A stretch of 63,757 nt of DNA from Trebonia sp036509215 (GTDB lineage: Bacteria; Actinomycetota; Actinomycetes; Streptosporangiales; Streptosporangiaceae), in contig DATCGA010000501.1 of the NCBI GenBank assembly GCA_036509215.1, positions 1 through 63,757 of the forward strand, read 5' to 3'. The notes beneath the pieces were generated by a model. The model was not told the origin of the DNA. It saw nothing but the letters and a program-made list of their open reading frames with translations, and searched no databases. A program made the position numbers and the translations under genes. Positions within the stretch are counted from its first letter, which is position 1. Each line of letters starts with the position of its first letter. Positions 44,079 to 52,843 of this stretch are shown here, in pieces.

Positions 44079-44621
44079 ATGGTGGATCTGGATCTTCGAC
44101 CCGGAAGGCGTGAGCTCGTCGCGGCGAGGCTGGTTGCCGAGCTTGAGAGTGCGGTTGCAGGAGCTACCGCCGGCCTCAGGGACTCGCTTGCCTCCGGCTC
44201 AGCCGACGGGTTCAGCGATATCGACGTGCTCTGGATCGTGCCCGACAATATTCTGCCCGTGTTCTGGTGGGTTGACCTTGACGTCCGGGCAAGCTCCGTC
44301 GGCCGGGATGACCGTTACGACGATGACAATCCTGCTGCTCACAGCGACGTCGGCTGGTCCCGCCCGGGCAGCGCGATTGAGAACGCCACGGCGGCGGTCA
44401 AGGCGGCGGTCCGCCATCAGGACGACACCGCCGCGGGGCTGCTCGGTCGCGGTTTCGCCCGAATCGGGCGAGACCCTGGCCCGCTATCGGACCTTCCCCT
44501 TGCCATCACAGCCCTGGCCGATCTCTGCGCCACCGACGATCCGGCGCTGGCGGGCAGGGCGGCCGAGTTGCACGAGATCGTTGACGCGCTCGTCAGCGCG
44601 GGGCAACCGCCATCCTTATGA
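44079..44621 (+). CDS. Nucleotidyltransferase-like protein, probably shortened internally
   Basis: 180 residues from ATG 44079. The opening matches the Pol-beta nucleotidyltransferase fold: RDSLASGSADGFSDIDVLWI has the G-S motif and the Asp-x-Asp metal pair. The third acid would be in FWWVDLDVRASS. However, only about 10 residues separate VPDN from this strand, whereas related proteins have some 60-70. The middle of the fold seems lost in frame. Activity is doubtful. The C-terminal helical part (AAVKAAVRHQDDTAAGLLGR) is intact. Confidence 0.65.
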   Translation: MVDLDLRPGRRELVAARLVAELESAVAGATAGLRDSLASGSADGFSDIDVLWIVPDNILPVFWWVDLDVRASSVGRDDRYDDDNPAAHSDVGWSRPGSAIENATAAVKAAVRHQDDTAAGLLGRGFARIGRDPGPLSDLPLAITALADLCATDDPALAGRAAELHEIVDALVSAGQPPSL

Positions 44622-44645
44622 TCCAGAACTGGGGTAGAGCGCCTC

Positions 44646-44834
44646 GTGAGCCGAAGGCAGTACGTAGCCCGGGGAGTTTCCGGCGGCTACCGCATCTGGG
44701 ACAACAAGCGGCGCCGATGGTGGGGAGACCCATACGAGGTCTGCCCCGATGACCTCCTGGACGAGCTGAACGGCGAAGCCGACTACCAGAGGATCACCGC
44801 CCTGCTCAAGCGCTACCGGGCACAAAAGCGCTAA
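44646..44834 (+). CDS. Hypothetical small protein (62 residues)
   Basis: GTG 44646 opens a basic, Trp/Tyr-rich protein (YVARGVSGGYRIWDNKRRRW, then WGDPYEVCPDDLLDELNGEA). The order strand-turn-strand then helices suggests a small compact fold. No family was recognised. It lies 24 bases after the nucleotidyltransferase-like gene and may be cotranscribed. Confidence 0.55.
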   Translation: MSRRQYVARGVSGGYRIWDNKRRRWWGDPYEVCPDDLLDELNGEADYQRITALLKRYRAQKR

Positions 44835-44877
44835 GCCACGCGACCCTAGAGATCGCCGCGAACCGTGAATCGCGCTG

Positions 44878-45999
44878 CTAGAGAGCCGCCTCGATCATTG
44901 CGCCGGTGGCAAGCAGCAATGCCTCCGCGCTCGGCCGGCCGATCAGCTGCAGACTGGCGGGCAGCCGCTGCCCGGTCGGCGCCGGCAGCGCCAGCGCCGG
45001 GAAGCCGGCCAGATTTACGGGGCTGGTGAGGGCCAGGTAGCCCGGCCTTACAGCGGCCTTCAGCAGCGGCGGAAAGAACGGAACGGTCGCAAGCGCGAGC
45101 GCGTCGACCCCGTGCAGCGCCACCGCCATGGCGGTGCGCCAGCGTTCCTGTTCGGTCCGGGCTTGCCGCACCTGCGCGGGCATCAGGGCCTGGGCCTCGG
45201 CGAGGCCCGCCCGCACCCGCGGGGTAAGCAAGACGCGGCGGGCAGGATCGGTCAGCAGGGCCTGGTTGGACACCGCCGCTTCGGCGTCGACAATGACATC
45301 GCACGTTCTCCTGGCCGAGTTCCAGCCGGGCAGTTCAACCTCGATCACTTCCACGCCGCAGCGTGCGAGCGCATCGTCCACCGCCGCGTCGATGACCGGA
45401 TCCACGTCCACGTCGGCCGGCCTGATCCGGCCGATGCGCGCTGCAGCTGCCGCATCGGATGAGAAACCCGGCTCGAGCAGCGCCAGGCCTGCCGCGACGC
45501 CCGCCACATCGCGCGCCATCGGGCCGATGGTGTCCATGCTCGGCGCTAGCGGCCACACCCCGGCCAGCGGGATCCGGCCGTGCGTGGTCTTCAGCCCGGT
45601 AATGCCGCACAACGCGGCCGGGATCCGGATCGAGCCGCCGGTGTCAGAGCCATATGCCAGATCTGCTTCACCGCTGGCCACCGCGACCGCCGATCCGCTC
45701 GATGACCCGCCTGGAACCCGGCTGGGATCAAGCGGATTTACTGGCGTGCCGAAATACCCGTTCACCCCGCTCGCGCCGAACGCCAGCTCATCCAGGTTGG
45801 CCTTGCCCACACCCCGCGCACCCGCGGCTCGCGCGCCGACCATGCACGGCGCGTCCCTCTCAGCCGGGGCGGCGGTCGCAGCCAGCGCCCGGCTGCCCGC
45901 CGTGGTGGGCACGCCCGCGACATCGATCAGATCCTTGACTGCCAGCCGGATCCCGTCCCCTGAACTCGGCATCCGCGTGATGAAGGTAGTCACCGGCAC
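44878..45999 (-). CDS. Amidase (amidase signature family)
   Basis: 373 residues. The Ser-cisSer-Lys triad is visible: Lys in RLAVKDLIDVAG, the first Ser in VPGGSSSGSAVAVASGEADL, and the nucleophile Ser in YGSDTGGSIRIPAALCG. It hydrolyses an amide of unknown type. The protein is about 80-100 residues shorter than most family members, with reduced loops in the second half, but all active-site parts remain. GTG 45999 start. It is divergent from a zinc-ribbon gene. Confidence 0.92.
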   Translation of the reverse strand: MPVTTFITRMPSSGDGIRLAVKDLIDVAGVPTTAGSRALAATAAPAERDAPCMVGARAAGARGVGKANLDELAFGASGVNGYFGTPVNPLDPSRVPGGSSSGSAVAVASGEADLAYGSDTGGSIRIPAALCGITGLKTTHGRIPLAGVWPLAPSMDTIGPMARDVAGVAAGLALLEPGFSSDAAAAARIGRIRPADVDVDPVIDAAVDDALARCGVEVIEVELPGWNSARRTCDVIVDAEAAVSNQALLTDPARRVLLTPRVRAGLAEAQALMPAQVRQARTEQERWRTAMAVALHGVDALALATVPFFPPLLKAAVRPGYLALTSPVNLAGFPALALPAPTGQRLPASLQLIGRPSAEALLLATGAMIEAAL

Positions 46000-46092
46000 A
46001 CCCTACCGAGAACCGGAAGCGTGCGGCAGAACGGCTTTCATCGGGTCAATCTTGCGTGGTACTGACGTCTGCAGAAGTCCTATAGTGCGCAT

Positions 46093-46587
46093 ATGGAATT
46101 GGCCGGCAGGTTCCATGACGAGCGTTTCCGCGATCCGTTGGTGCGGTTGTGGGAATTCCTCGGCGAGATCCTCGTGCGCTGTCCTCGGTGTGGCCGGCGG
46201 GCGTCCGTTCTGCCTGCTCCGCAGACGGCTGGGGTATCTCGCAGGCCATGGACGCGACGTAGCGTGAGCTGCCTAACCTGTAGCTACTCGGCGCATGTGC
46301 CCGGGCCAAAGGGCAACCGGGGGACAATTAGCCTCGGTGGCTGCAGTGATGCGTACTTCGGGTTGCCTCTGTGGCTGACTACTGAATGTCGGGGCCACGT
46401 GCTCTGGGCGTATAACACCGAGCATCTTGACCTTCTGGAAGCCTTCGTGTCCGCGCGATTGCGGGAGCGCGGACCAATTCCCGGCACCATGAGCATGGTT
46501 GAGCGGCTTCCTGCCTGGATTAAGGATGCGAAGCACCGTGATGACGTCGTAAGCGCGATTCACCGGCTCCGCGCTATGGCGGCCTGA
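46093..46587 (+). CDS. Zinc-ribbon hypothetical protein
   Basis: 164 residues. Two Cys pairs (VRCPRCGRRASV and SVSCLTCSYSAHV) about 30 residues apart form a zinc ribbon. The rest is a conserved-looking domain (LWLTTECRGHVLWAYNTEHL, then DLLEAFVSARLRER; PAWIKDAKHRDDV). This arrangement recurs in actinobacterial proteins of unknown function. ATG 46093 lies 6 bases after TATAGT (46081-46086), a strong -10 box, so the transcript is likely leaderless. Confidence 0.78.
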   Translation: MELAGRFHDERFRDPLVRLWEFLGEILVRCPRCGRRASVLPAPQTAGVSRRPWTRRSVSCLTCSYSAHVPGPKGNRGTISLGGCSDAYFGLPLWLTTECRGHVLWAYNTEHLDLLEAFVSARLRERGPIPGTMSMVERLPAWIKDAKHRDDVVSAIHRLRAMAA

Positions 46588-46669
46588 CCAAAACTGCCGC
46601 GCCGGCCGAAGTCCTCGGGGAGGATCCTGACGGCGAGCCCTGGAACCAGCTTGTTTCCGCTGCGTGCCG

Positions 46670-47335
46670 TCAGGACGTCCGCGTGCCGGTGAGCGTTCCG
46701 GATGCCAGGACATGCCCCTTGAGAGCTGACGGCAGACGCTCGATATCGGCGACCTTCGTGAAGTCGACGTCGGCGTCGAGGGCGTAGAGGTGAAACCGGT
46801 ACCGATGCGTGCCGTGGCCGGGAAGCGGCCTCGGTCCGAGGTACTTGGCGCTGCCACGGTGGTTGGGGAGAAATCTGATGCCCGGGTTGTCCGGTGTCAG
46901 AGCGCCCTCCGGCAGCCCGCCTTCGGTCGGCGCGAAACCGGCGATCGTGTGGATGCCCGGCACGGCGCCCGGGTTGTCGAGGTCCTCGAGCGCGAAGACC
47001 AGGTCGCTCGTCCCCGCGGGAAGGGCATCCCACGCAAGGGCGGGCGAGATCTCCTCGCCGATGAACTGCGCACAGTGCTTCGCGGGGATGACCTGCCCGT
47101 CGCGAAAGCTGGGGGAGGTAAGGGCGATGCGGTTCTCGGTCGCGAGCTCGGGAGCGTTGGCGACGCTTGCGGCTTCGTCCGGGCGTCGGTTGCGCAGCGC
47201 CCAGCCGACTGGAAGGAGGATGAATTCGACGGGGTGCCTTACACGAACGTCGGCTCGGTATCTGTAAAGCGAGTGGTCGCAACCGCGGCGGTGGTCGCGG
47301 TGGCGACAGCGGGGATGTTCACGGCGCTCGTCCAC
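46670..47335 (-). CDS. YbhB/YbcL family (PEBP-like) protein, irregular N-terminus
   Basis: The PEBP domain is clear from about residue 60: IALTSPSFRDGQVIPAKHCA, LVFALEDLDNPGAVPGIHTI, RPLPGHGTHRYRFHLYALDA and the end HVLASGTLTGTRTS. Family members begin close to the segment LLPVGWALRNRRPDEA, but here no ATG, GTG or TTG is available there. The only start is GTG 47335, which adds an Arg/His-rich stretch that is not protein-like. The native start codon may be lost, or a rare codon is used. It probably binds a small ligand; function unknown. Confidence 0.75.
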   Translation of the reverse strand: MDERREHPRCRHRDHRRGCDHSLYRYRADVRVRHPVEFILLPVGWALRNRRPDEAASVANAPELATENRIALTSPSFRDGQVIPAKHCAQFIGEEISPALAWDALPAGTSDLVFALEDLDNPGAVPGIHTIAGFAPTEGGLPEGALTPDNPGIRFLPNHRGSAKYLGPRPLPGHGTHRYRFHLYALDADVDFTKVADIERLPSALKGHVLASGTLTGTRTS

Positions 47336-47337
47336 GC

Positions 47338-47603
47338 AAGACGTACCTGGTCCTGACCAGCCATCGGCTGATCGTTCTTGATGGCGGGACGGCTTCGGGC
47401 CGGCCCGGAAAGATCGTGTTCACCTTGGGCAGGGGAGGCGTGTCCGTCGCGGGTGGCCGCAAGGGCCTGGTGAGCCTGAAGGTGGACCCCAAGGACAAGA
47501 AAAGGGATTGCGGCTCACCTACCCCACGGTGACCCGCAAGAGCGGTGAGGCGATCGCCGCGGCACTACAGGCGAACGCCTCCCTTAACGCGACGAACGTT
47601 TGA
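47338..47603 (+). pseudogene. Remnant of a PH-like domain protein
   Basis: One frame reads KTYLVLTSHRLIVLDGG, then GRPGKIVFTLGRGGVSVAGG and LVSLKVDPKDKKRD. From about 47508 a different frame continues LRLTYPTVTRKSGEAIAAAL up to the stop at 47603. Joined, they form a beta-rich domain ending in an amphipathic helix, as in bacterial PH-like proteins. The front is missing (no start near 47338) and there is a frame change. Only the tail of a dead gene remains. Confidence 0.6.
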
Positions 47604-47645
47604 GAATCTCGGCCTGATCGGTCGGTGGGGGCTCCGGTTGGGAAA

Positions 47646-47704
47646 ACGCACACGGACCGGCCGGGCTACGGATCAGCATCCAGTCCCGGCCGGTCAGCGT
47701 GCGT
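47646..47704 (-). terminator. Hairpin terminator after the SRPBCC gene
   Basis: Arms 47646-47665 and 47685-47704 pair over 20 bases with two mismatches; the inner 10 (ACCGGCCGGG with CCCGGCCGGT) are perfect. The loop is 19 bases. It begins 4 bases after the stop of the minus-strand gene at 47708. Confidence 0.65.
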
Positions 47705-47707
47705 TGA

Positions 47708-48442
47708 TCAGGCCGCGAGGCCGTTGAGCCAGTTCTGCCACGCCTCTGTCTCGGTCGACGGGTCGCGGTCGTCGAAGTAGTGCGCGGTCGCGAAGACCAT
47801 GTCGTTGTAGCCGTGGATCAGCATGTACATCGCGTCGCCGGTACGCATGCCCACGAAGCTCGGCGAGCCCGCGAACTCCACCGTGCCGTCGACCGGCTCG
47901 ATCCCGGGCACGCTGAGACGGGCCGGCTGGCCGTCCGCCGCGTCCGCGCCGACGCCGACCGCCGCCGTCATGGCCTCCCACGAGTCCTTGGTGATCGGCC
48001 CCGGCATGAACAGCGAGTTCTTCGCGGTGCGCGGGGCAAAGTGCTCGAGATAGACGACAAGTTTCGTCATGTAGGCGTGGTCTCCGACAGACAGGCCGTT
48101 GTACTCGGCCTCCCAGTCGTCGCCGAGAAGGCCGCTGTGCACAACGCGCACCACCGCACCGCCGCCGTCGCGCGACTCGATGAGCCACTCGTAGGCCATG
48201 AACGTGCCGTCCGCGTTCTTGTGTTCCTGCGTCGCGTAGCGGTGACCGGGTTCCCAGGCTGTGATGCTGGCGGTGGACACCTGGCCGAACATGCTGAACG
48301 TGGCGGACTTTCCTGCGCTATCGATTTCGCTGCGCCCCATGAGCCAGGAGTCGACCGCCGGCCCCGACGTGATCGCCTCCCACACCTCGTCCGGCGTGGC
48401 GTCGACGGTGAACTCTTCGCGTACCTCGAATGGATGCGTCAT
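47708..48442 (-). CDS. SRPBCC (AHSA1-like) domain protein
   Basis: 244 residues. The Bet v1-like fold starts with VREEFTVDATPDEVWEAITS, then GPAVDSWLMG, with AYEWLIESRDGGGAVVRVVH as central strands. A second, shorter domain (from about 150) completes the protein. Such proteins are often controlled by an adjacent ArsR-type repressor, exactly as here: its start codon overlaps the stop of that repressor (ATGA). The ligand or client is unknown. Confidence 0.9.
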   Translation of the reverse strand: MTHPFEVREEFTVDATPDEVWEAITSGPAVDSWLMGRSEIDSAGKSATFSMFGQVSTASITAWEPGHRYATQEHKNADGTFMAYEWLIESRDGGGAVVRVVHSGLLGDDWEAEYNGLSVGDHAYMTKLVVYLEHFAPRTAKNSLFMPGPITKDSWEAMTAAVGVGADAADGQPARLSVPGIEPVDGTVEFAGSPSFVGMRTGDAMYMLIHGYNDMVFATAHYFDDRDPSTETEAWQNWLNGLAA

Positions 48443-49047
48443 GACTGCTGCGACTCCTTCGCTGGCGGGTCGGCGTCTTCGGTGATGCTCGGATGCACCG
48501 CGACGATAAGGCGGTGCGGCCGACCAGTTTGGGTGTTGTATTTGCTGATGATCTCGGTGATCGCGTCCGTGAGCTCGCCTACGAACGCGGCGCGGTCAGC
48601 CGGCTTCGCGAATCTCACCTCGGCGTCGAGGCCGAACGTGGCGAGCGGCTTGTTGGCCCGCGCCGCCCCGTTGATGAGCGTTCCCGTCTCCCGCACGAGC
48701 CGCGCTGCGAGTGCAAGCAGCCAGTGCGCGGACAGCCGGTCGGGCGATCGGGCCGGATCGGGCGCGACCGCGGCGAGCGCGGCCGGCGAGATCACGTAGG
48801 CCGCGGCGGAAGCCCGCACGACCCGCTCGGTCATGTTGCCCTTGCGACGCTCCTCGACCAACTCCACCAGGCCGTGCTGCTCAAGGGTCTTGACGTGGTA
48901 GTTGACCCTCTGCCGGGCAAGCCCGAGCCTGGCCCCGAGTGTGGTCGCGGTGTGCGGCTCGGCCAGCTCCGCGAGCATCCGAGCCCGGATCGGATCGAGC
49001 GAGACCTCCGCGGCTGCGGCATCCTCGATCACTGCGACCTCTTGCAT
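48439..49047 (-). CDS. ArsR-type winged-helix regulator
   Basis: 202 residues. wHTH: LDPIRARMLAELAEPHTATT, then LGARLGLARQRVNYHVKTLE, followed by QHGLVELVEERR as the wing. The C-terminal half is a ligand or dimer domain without Cys metal sites. ATG 49047 with GAGAG upstream. It is cotranscribed with the SRPBCC gene. A perfect 8-2-8 inverted repeat at 49073-49090, 26 bases before its start, is the probable operator and also covers the divergent reductase promoter. Confidence 0.9.
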   Translation of the reverse strand: MQEVAVIEDAAAAEVSLDPIRARMLAELAEPHTATTLGARLGLARQRVNYHVKTLEQHGLVELVEERRKGNMTERVVRASAAAYVISPAALAAVAPDPARSPDRLSAHWLLALAARLVRETGTLINGAARANKPLATFGLDAEVRFAKPADRAAFVGELTDAITEIISKYNTQTGRPHRLIVAVHPSITEDADPPAKESQQS

Positions 49048-49072
49048 GCCGCAACTCTCTCACCGAAAACTT

Positions 49073-49090
49073 TTGTTGTCAAGACAACAA
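49073..49090. promoter_or_regulatory. Probable operator of the ArsR-type regulator
   Basis: TTGTTGTC-AA-GACAACAA, a perfect 8-2-8 inverted repeat between the regulator (start 49047, minus) and the divergent reductase gene (start 49148, plus). Symmetry, AT-richness and position fit an ArsR dimer site. Confidence 0.75.
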
Positions 49091-49147
49091 GAACTGTCGG
49101 TGGGAGATACCTTTAGCGCGTCATCCACCCCGGGAAGGAAGCAGCGC

Positions 49148-49691
49148 ATGGCCTCACTGGTCCTGAAGATGTCCGTCTCGCTCGACGGCTACGTCGCGTC
49201 GGCTGACGGGAGCACCGGCTGGGTCGCCGCCGGACGCTCCGGTGACGGCCTCAGCTGGACAGTCGAGACCGTGAGCAACGCCGCCGCGCACCTCATCGGC
49301 GCCGCCACCTACGCGGGCTGGGCCGGCTACTGGCCCGGCGCCTCCGGGCCGTTCGCCAAGCCGATGAACGAAATCCCCAAGATCGTGTTCTCGAATTCGC
49401 TCGCGTCCGCCGACTGGGGCGAGACGACGATCTCCGCCGGAGACCTGGCCGAGGCCGTCACGCGGCTCAAGCAGGAGCGCCCCGACGGCTACCTGCTCGC
49501 CCACGGCGGGGTACGGTTCGCCCGGTCCCTGGTCGAGACCGGCTTGATCGACGAGTACCGCCTCGTCATCCACCCGGTCGTCCTGGGGGGCGGGCGAGCG
49601 GCTCTTCCGCGCGCCGCTCACCATCGAACCGGTGAGCACCACCGTCTTCACCGGCGGAGCGGTCGCCCACGTCTTCGCGGCGCACCCGTGA
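49148..49691 (+). pseudogene. Dihydrofolate reductase / RibD-like gene with a 1-base frameshift
   Basis: From ATG 49148 the protein is normal (SLVLKMSVSLDGYVASADGS, GAATYAGWAGYWPG, LLAHGGVRFARSLVETGLID, EYRLVIHPVVLGGG) up to about 49590. The expected ending (ERLFRAPLTIEPVSTTVFTG, then GAVAHVFAAHP) is present one frame away and stops at 49691. A single extra G in the run TCCTGGGGGGCGGGCG (49582-49597) explains the shift. It may be a real mutation or a sequencing error in a G-run. The uncorrected frame runs to 49738. Control is probably by the ArsR-type operator upstream. Confidence 0.82.
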
Positions 49692-49782
49692 TCGTGCCTG
49701 ACCGGCAACCGGGGAGCGGACACTGCCGCCTCGTGTAGCTATTGGCGAAGTCGCCGTACTTCCGCGATGAGGCGGGGACGTC

Positions 49783-50601
49783 GTGCGCGCCGCCATATCG
49801 GAGATCGAGCAGTATGAGCGGATCGCGGTGAACATCCAGCCCGGAGTCCTCATCACCGGCCGCGCTGCGAGCGACGTTGTGCACCTCGCGGCCGAGTTGA
49901 TCGAGAACGCGACAGCCTTCTCGTCGGCCCAGGTGCTGGTCACTGCTGGGATGCTGAGCAGCGGCGGCGCGTTGGTCGAGGTCACCGACGAGGGACTGGG
50001 CATCGCGGACCAGGATCTGGCGGGCGCGAACTGGCGGCTAGACCATCCACCAGTGATCGACGTGGGGGTCTCACGCCGGATGGGCCTGTTCGTGGTGGGG
50101 CGCCTTGCGGCCACGCACGGCATCCGGGTGCGGCTAAAGCAAGTCCAGCCCCGCGGCCTGTCGGCCCTGGTGTGGCTCCCGGAGTCGGTGGCCCAACTGG
50201 ACGCTGCGCCGGTGAGCTCACCGCGGATGCGGGCCGACTCCGGCGCGTACCCCACTGCCGCCCCCGTCCCACCTTGCTCGGCCTCGTTTACTACGATCCC
50301 GGCCCCGTCATCCCTCCCCACCTCAGGTGACCTGGCAAGTGCGGTAGCAGCGCACCCGGCCGGGCCGGGCTGGTTCGGGCGCGGCGACGGGCCGAGCGCG
50401 AACCTTCTTCATGGCTCCAGAGACCGGGTCGATAGTCAGCATGGCGAGCGGCAAGGGCGCTTGGCGGAAAGCGGCCAGCAAGCCGCGATCGCTCGCCGCC
50501 GATCGCCGGGACAAGTGCGCTGTCGCCTGTCGGAATTCCAGCACGGGGCACGTCGAGGTCGCTCGGATGCACCGCGGATCTCTGGAGCCGATGAAAAGTG
50601 A
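49783..50601 (+). pseudogene. C-terminal fragment of a conservon-type sensor histidine kinase (cvnA-like)
   Basis: The fragment begins at the HATPase domain: ISEIEQYERIAVNIQPGVLI, the N-box HLAAELIENATAFSS, the G1 box EVTDEGLGIADQDL and G2 SRRMGLFVVGRLAATHGIRV. A stop codon (49768-49770) closes the frame just upstream, so the sensor, membrane and dimerisation parts are gone. After about residue 150 the sequence is Ser/Pro-rich linker. The next gene is a roadblock protein, the order found in Streptomyces conservons (kinase, roadblock, DUF742, GTPase). The last two are absent here. Confidence 0.75.
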
Positions 50602-50632
50602 AGACGACTGTGCAGACACGAGAGGAAAGCCC

Positions 50633-51064
50633 GTGAGTACCCAGGGGCATCCCCCGCAGGACCTTAACTGGCTGGTCACGGACTTCGTCGGGCGGGTTCC
50701 TGACGTGGCCCACGCAGTGATCGTCTCCTCTGACGGGCTGGTGGTGGCGGTCAGCGCCGGATTCCCGGAAAATCGGGCCGAACGGCTGGCGGCGGTGACT
50801 TCCGGGCTCTCGAGCCTCGTGCATGGAGCCGCGGGCATATTCGAGGCCGGCCGCGTGACCCAGACGGTGGTGGAGATGGACGCCGGGGTACTCGTAGTCA
50901 TGACCATCAGTCACGGCGCGAGCCTGGCCGTGCTGGCCGGACCCGACGGCAAGATGGGTCTGATCGCCTACGAGATGACCCTGCTGGTCGAGCGGGCCGG
51001 ACGGATGATCACTCCGGCCACCCGGGACTCGGACCAGGCCGCCATCGTGCCCAGCGGGCGGTGA
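50633..51064 (+). CDS. Roadblock/LC7 domain protein (cvnB-like)
   Basis: 143 residues from GTG 50633 (AGGAAAG upstream). LNWLVTDFVGRVPDVAHAVI, then VSSDGLVVAVSAGFPENRAE, GLSSLVHGAAGIFEAGRVTQ and GKMGLIAYEMTLLVERAGRM are the standard features of MglB-like proteins in actinobacterial conservons. These normally act with a small GTPase (CvnD) and a DUF742 protein, both missing here. Without partners it may be an orphan or interact with conservon proteins encoded elsewhere. Confidence 0.9.
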   Translation: MSTQGHPPQDLNWLVTDFVGRVPDVAHAVIVSSDGLVVAVSAGFPENRAERLAAVTSGLSSLVHGAAGIFEAGRVTQTVVEMDAGVLVVMTISHGASLAVLAGPDGKMGLIAYEMTLLVERAGRMITPATRDSDQAAIVPSGR

Positions 51065-51107
51065 CCGGTCAGCCCTGCTGCCTCCGAATCGGGAGGGAGT
51101 AGCCGAC

Positions 51108-52202
51108 ATGCCACTTCGGCACCGACAGCTCGCGGCCGCGGCGTGGGTCGCCCTAGCCGCGACGATTCTGGTCGTCGCCGGATGCTCCTCGTCCGCCCCG
51201 GCCGACGGTCCCTCGGCGGGCGGCGGCGCGGCGTCTTCCGATGGTGCCGTCCTCGGCGGCACCATCAACGCGGGCGGATCGACGTTCCAGCTCACCTTCC
51301 AGGAAGTGGCTATCTCCGGCTTCAGGTCGGTTCAGCCCGGCATCACGGTCAATTACGACGGCATCGGCTCGGGCGGGGGCCGTGCCGACCTGGCCGCGAG
51401 CATGGTCAACTTCGCCGGCTCGGACTCGCCCATCCCGTCCGCCGAGGAAGCCAGCTTCAAGGACAAGGAGGTGCTCTACTTCCCGGTCGTGACTGGCCCG
51501 GTCACGCTGTCCTACCACCTCTCCGACGTGCCCGAGCTACGTCTATCGGCACCGGTGATCGCGGGCATCTTCGACGGTCAGATCAAGACCTGGGACGATC
51601 CTGCGATCGAGGCCGACAATCCTGATGTCACGCTCCCCACCACGCCGATCACGTTGGCTGTCCGCTCCGATTCATCCGGCACTACAGCCAATTTCACCGA
51701 GTTCCTCGTGGAGGCCGCAGGTGCTGGGTGGCCGCTCGGTACCAGCTCAACCATCGACTGGCCAGCTGGCAGTCTGAGCGCCAAAGGCAACGGCGGGGTA
51801 GCGCAGATCGTCAAATCCACCCCCGGAGCGATCGGATACGTGGACTACGCGACTGCCAAGGGCGCCGGGCTGACCTTCGCCACGGTCAAGAACAAGGACG
51901 GCAACTACGTAGCGCCTACGCCGGAATCCGCCGCCTTGGCCGCCAGCCAGGTCATTCTCAAGCCTAACGAAACGTTCAGCGCGATCTGGGCGGGCGGAAG
52001 AGGCTCCTACCCGATCACCTACCAGTCGTGGGACCTGGTGTACGCCAAGCAGCCGAATGCGAACGACGCCAGCATGCTCCGGGCGTACATCGGCTACCTG
52101 CTCGGAGCGGGGCAGGAACTACTTCCCCAGCTCGGCTACGCACCGCTGCCCTCTCGCATCGACCAGCAGGCCCAAGCGCAGCTGAGCAAGATCGCCGGTT
52201 GA
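51108..52202 (+). CDS. pstS: Phosphate ABC transporter substrate-binding protein PstS
   Basis: 364 residues. Lipoprotein signal peptide with lipobox LVVAGC (lipidated C26). Phosphate-binding loops: INAGGSTFQLTFQEVAISGF, INYDGIGSGGGRADLA as NYDGIGSGGGRADLAASMVN, FAGSDSPIPSAEEASF, and VRSDSSGTTANFTEFLVEAA. It captures phosphate outside the membrane. ATG 51108 is preceded by GGGAGGGAG. pstC, pstA and pstB do not follow, so it is an orphan or extra copy, perhaps used with a system elsewhere. Confidence 0.94.
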   Translation: MPLRHRQLAAAAWVALAATILVVAGCSSSAPADGPSAGGGAASSDGAVLGGTINAGGSTFQLTFQEVAISGFRSVQPGITVNYDGIGSGGGRADLAASMVNFAGSDSPIPSAEEASFKDKEVLYFPVVTGPVTLSYHLSDVPELRLSAPVIAGIFDGQIKTWDDPAIEADNPDVTLPTTPITLAVRSDSSGTTANFTEFLVEAAGAGWPLGTSSTIDWPAGSLSAKGNGGVAQIVKSTPGAIGYVDYATAKGAGLTFATVKNKDGNYVAPTPESAALAASQVILKPNETFSAIWAGGRGSYPITYQSWDLVYAKQPNANDASMLRAYIGYLLGAGQELLPQLGYAPLPSRIDQQAQAQLSKIAG

Positions 52203-52378
52203 AATTCGACCCCGGCTCACCAATCTGTGAGAGGGCCGTGAGAGAGATAGCGTCTGACACCCGAATGGCACGTCCACGGATCCGATGTTGGCTGAGACTC
52301 AGGCCATCGTTGGGCCCGGGGTAGGTCCACGAACCGCCGCAAGCCCGGAAGATCGTGAATTGTGATTAGATGCGCGCT

Positions 52379-52843
52379 ATGCGATATCTGATCTCCCGGC
52401 AGTGGTCCGCACTCCAGGACTTCGACATCACCGGGGAGTCTGGCGATCTGCGCTACCAGGTCCGCGGCAACCTGGGAATCACGCAATCCCTGACCATTAC
52501 CGAGCCGACCGGCCAGCGCACGGCGCAGATCACCAGGACGCCGTTCACTACCCGGCATCAGGTGATCATCGACGGGCGGCAGGCCGCTGAGGTGCGGCAT
52601 CAGTTCCTCGGCTGGAACAACTGCACAATCGACTCGGCGTCCGGGCAGTTTGTCGCGCAGGGCAGCTTCCTGGGCTGGCAGTACACCATCAGCCAGGGAG
52701 AGCGAGTCGTCGCCGCGCTGTCGAAGCAGGGCATCCTGCCCTCCACCTTCGAGGTCGACACGGCAGACGGGGAGGACGATCTGTTCCTGCTATGCCTGGT
52801 CCTGGCGATCGACCAGATCCACCGGGAGCGCAAACGGCGCTGA
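52379..52843 (+). CDS. LURP-one-related (YxjI-like) protein
   Basis: 154 residues from ATG 52379 (ATG 52370 also in frame). The tubby-like beta-barrel pattern is seen: MRYLISRQWSALQDFDITGE, YQVRGNLGITQSLTITEPTG, FTTRHQVIIDGRQAAEVRHQ, then a buried final helix LFLLCLVLAIDQIHRERK. Function in bacteria is unknown; lipid binding has been suggested for the fold. A TTAGAT box 7 bases upstream of ATG 52379 could make it leaderless. A terminator hairpin includes the stop codon. Confidence 0.87.
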   Translation: MRYLISRQWSALQDFDITGESGDLRYQVRGNLGITQSLTITEPTGQRTAQITRTPFTTRHQVIIDGRQAAEVRHQFLGWNNCTIDSASGQFVAQGSFLGWQYTISQGERVVAALSKQGILPSTFEVDTADGEDDLFLLCLVLAIDQIHRERKRR

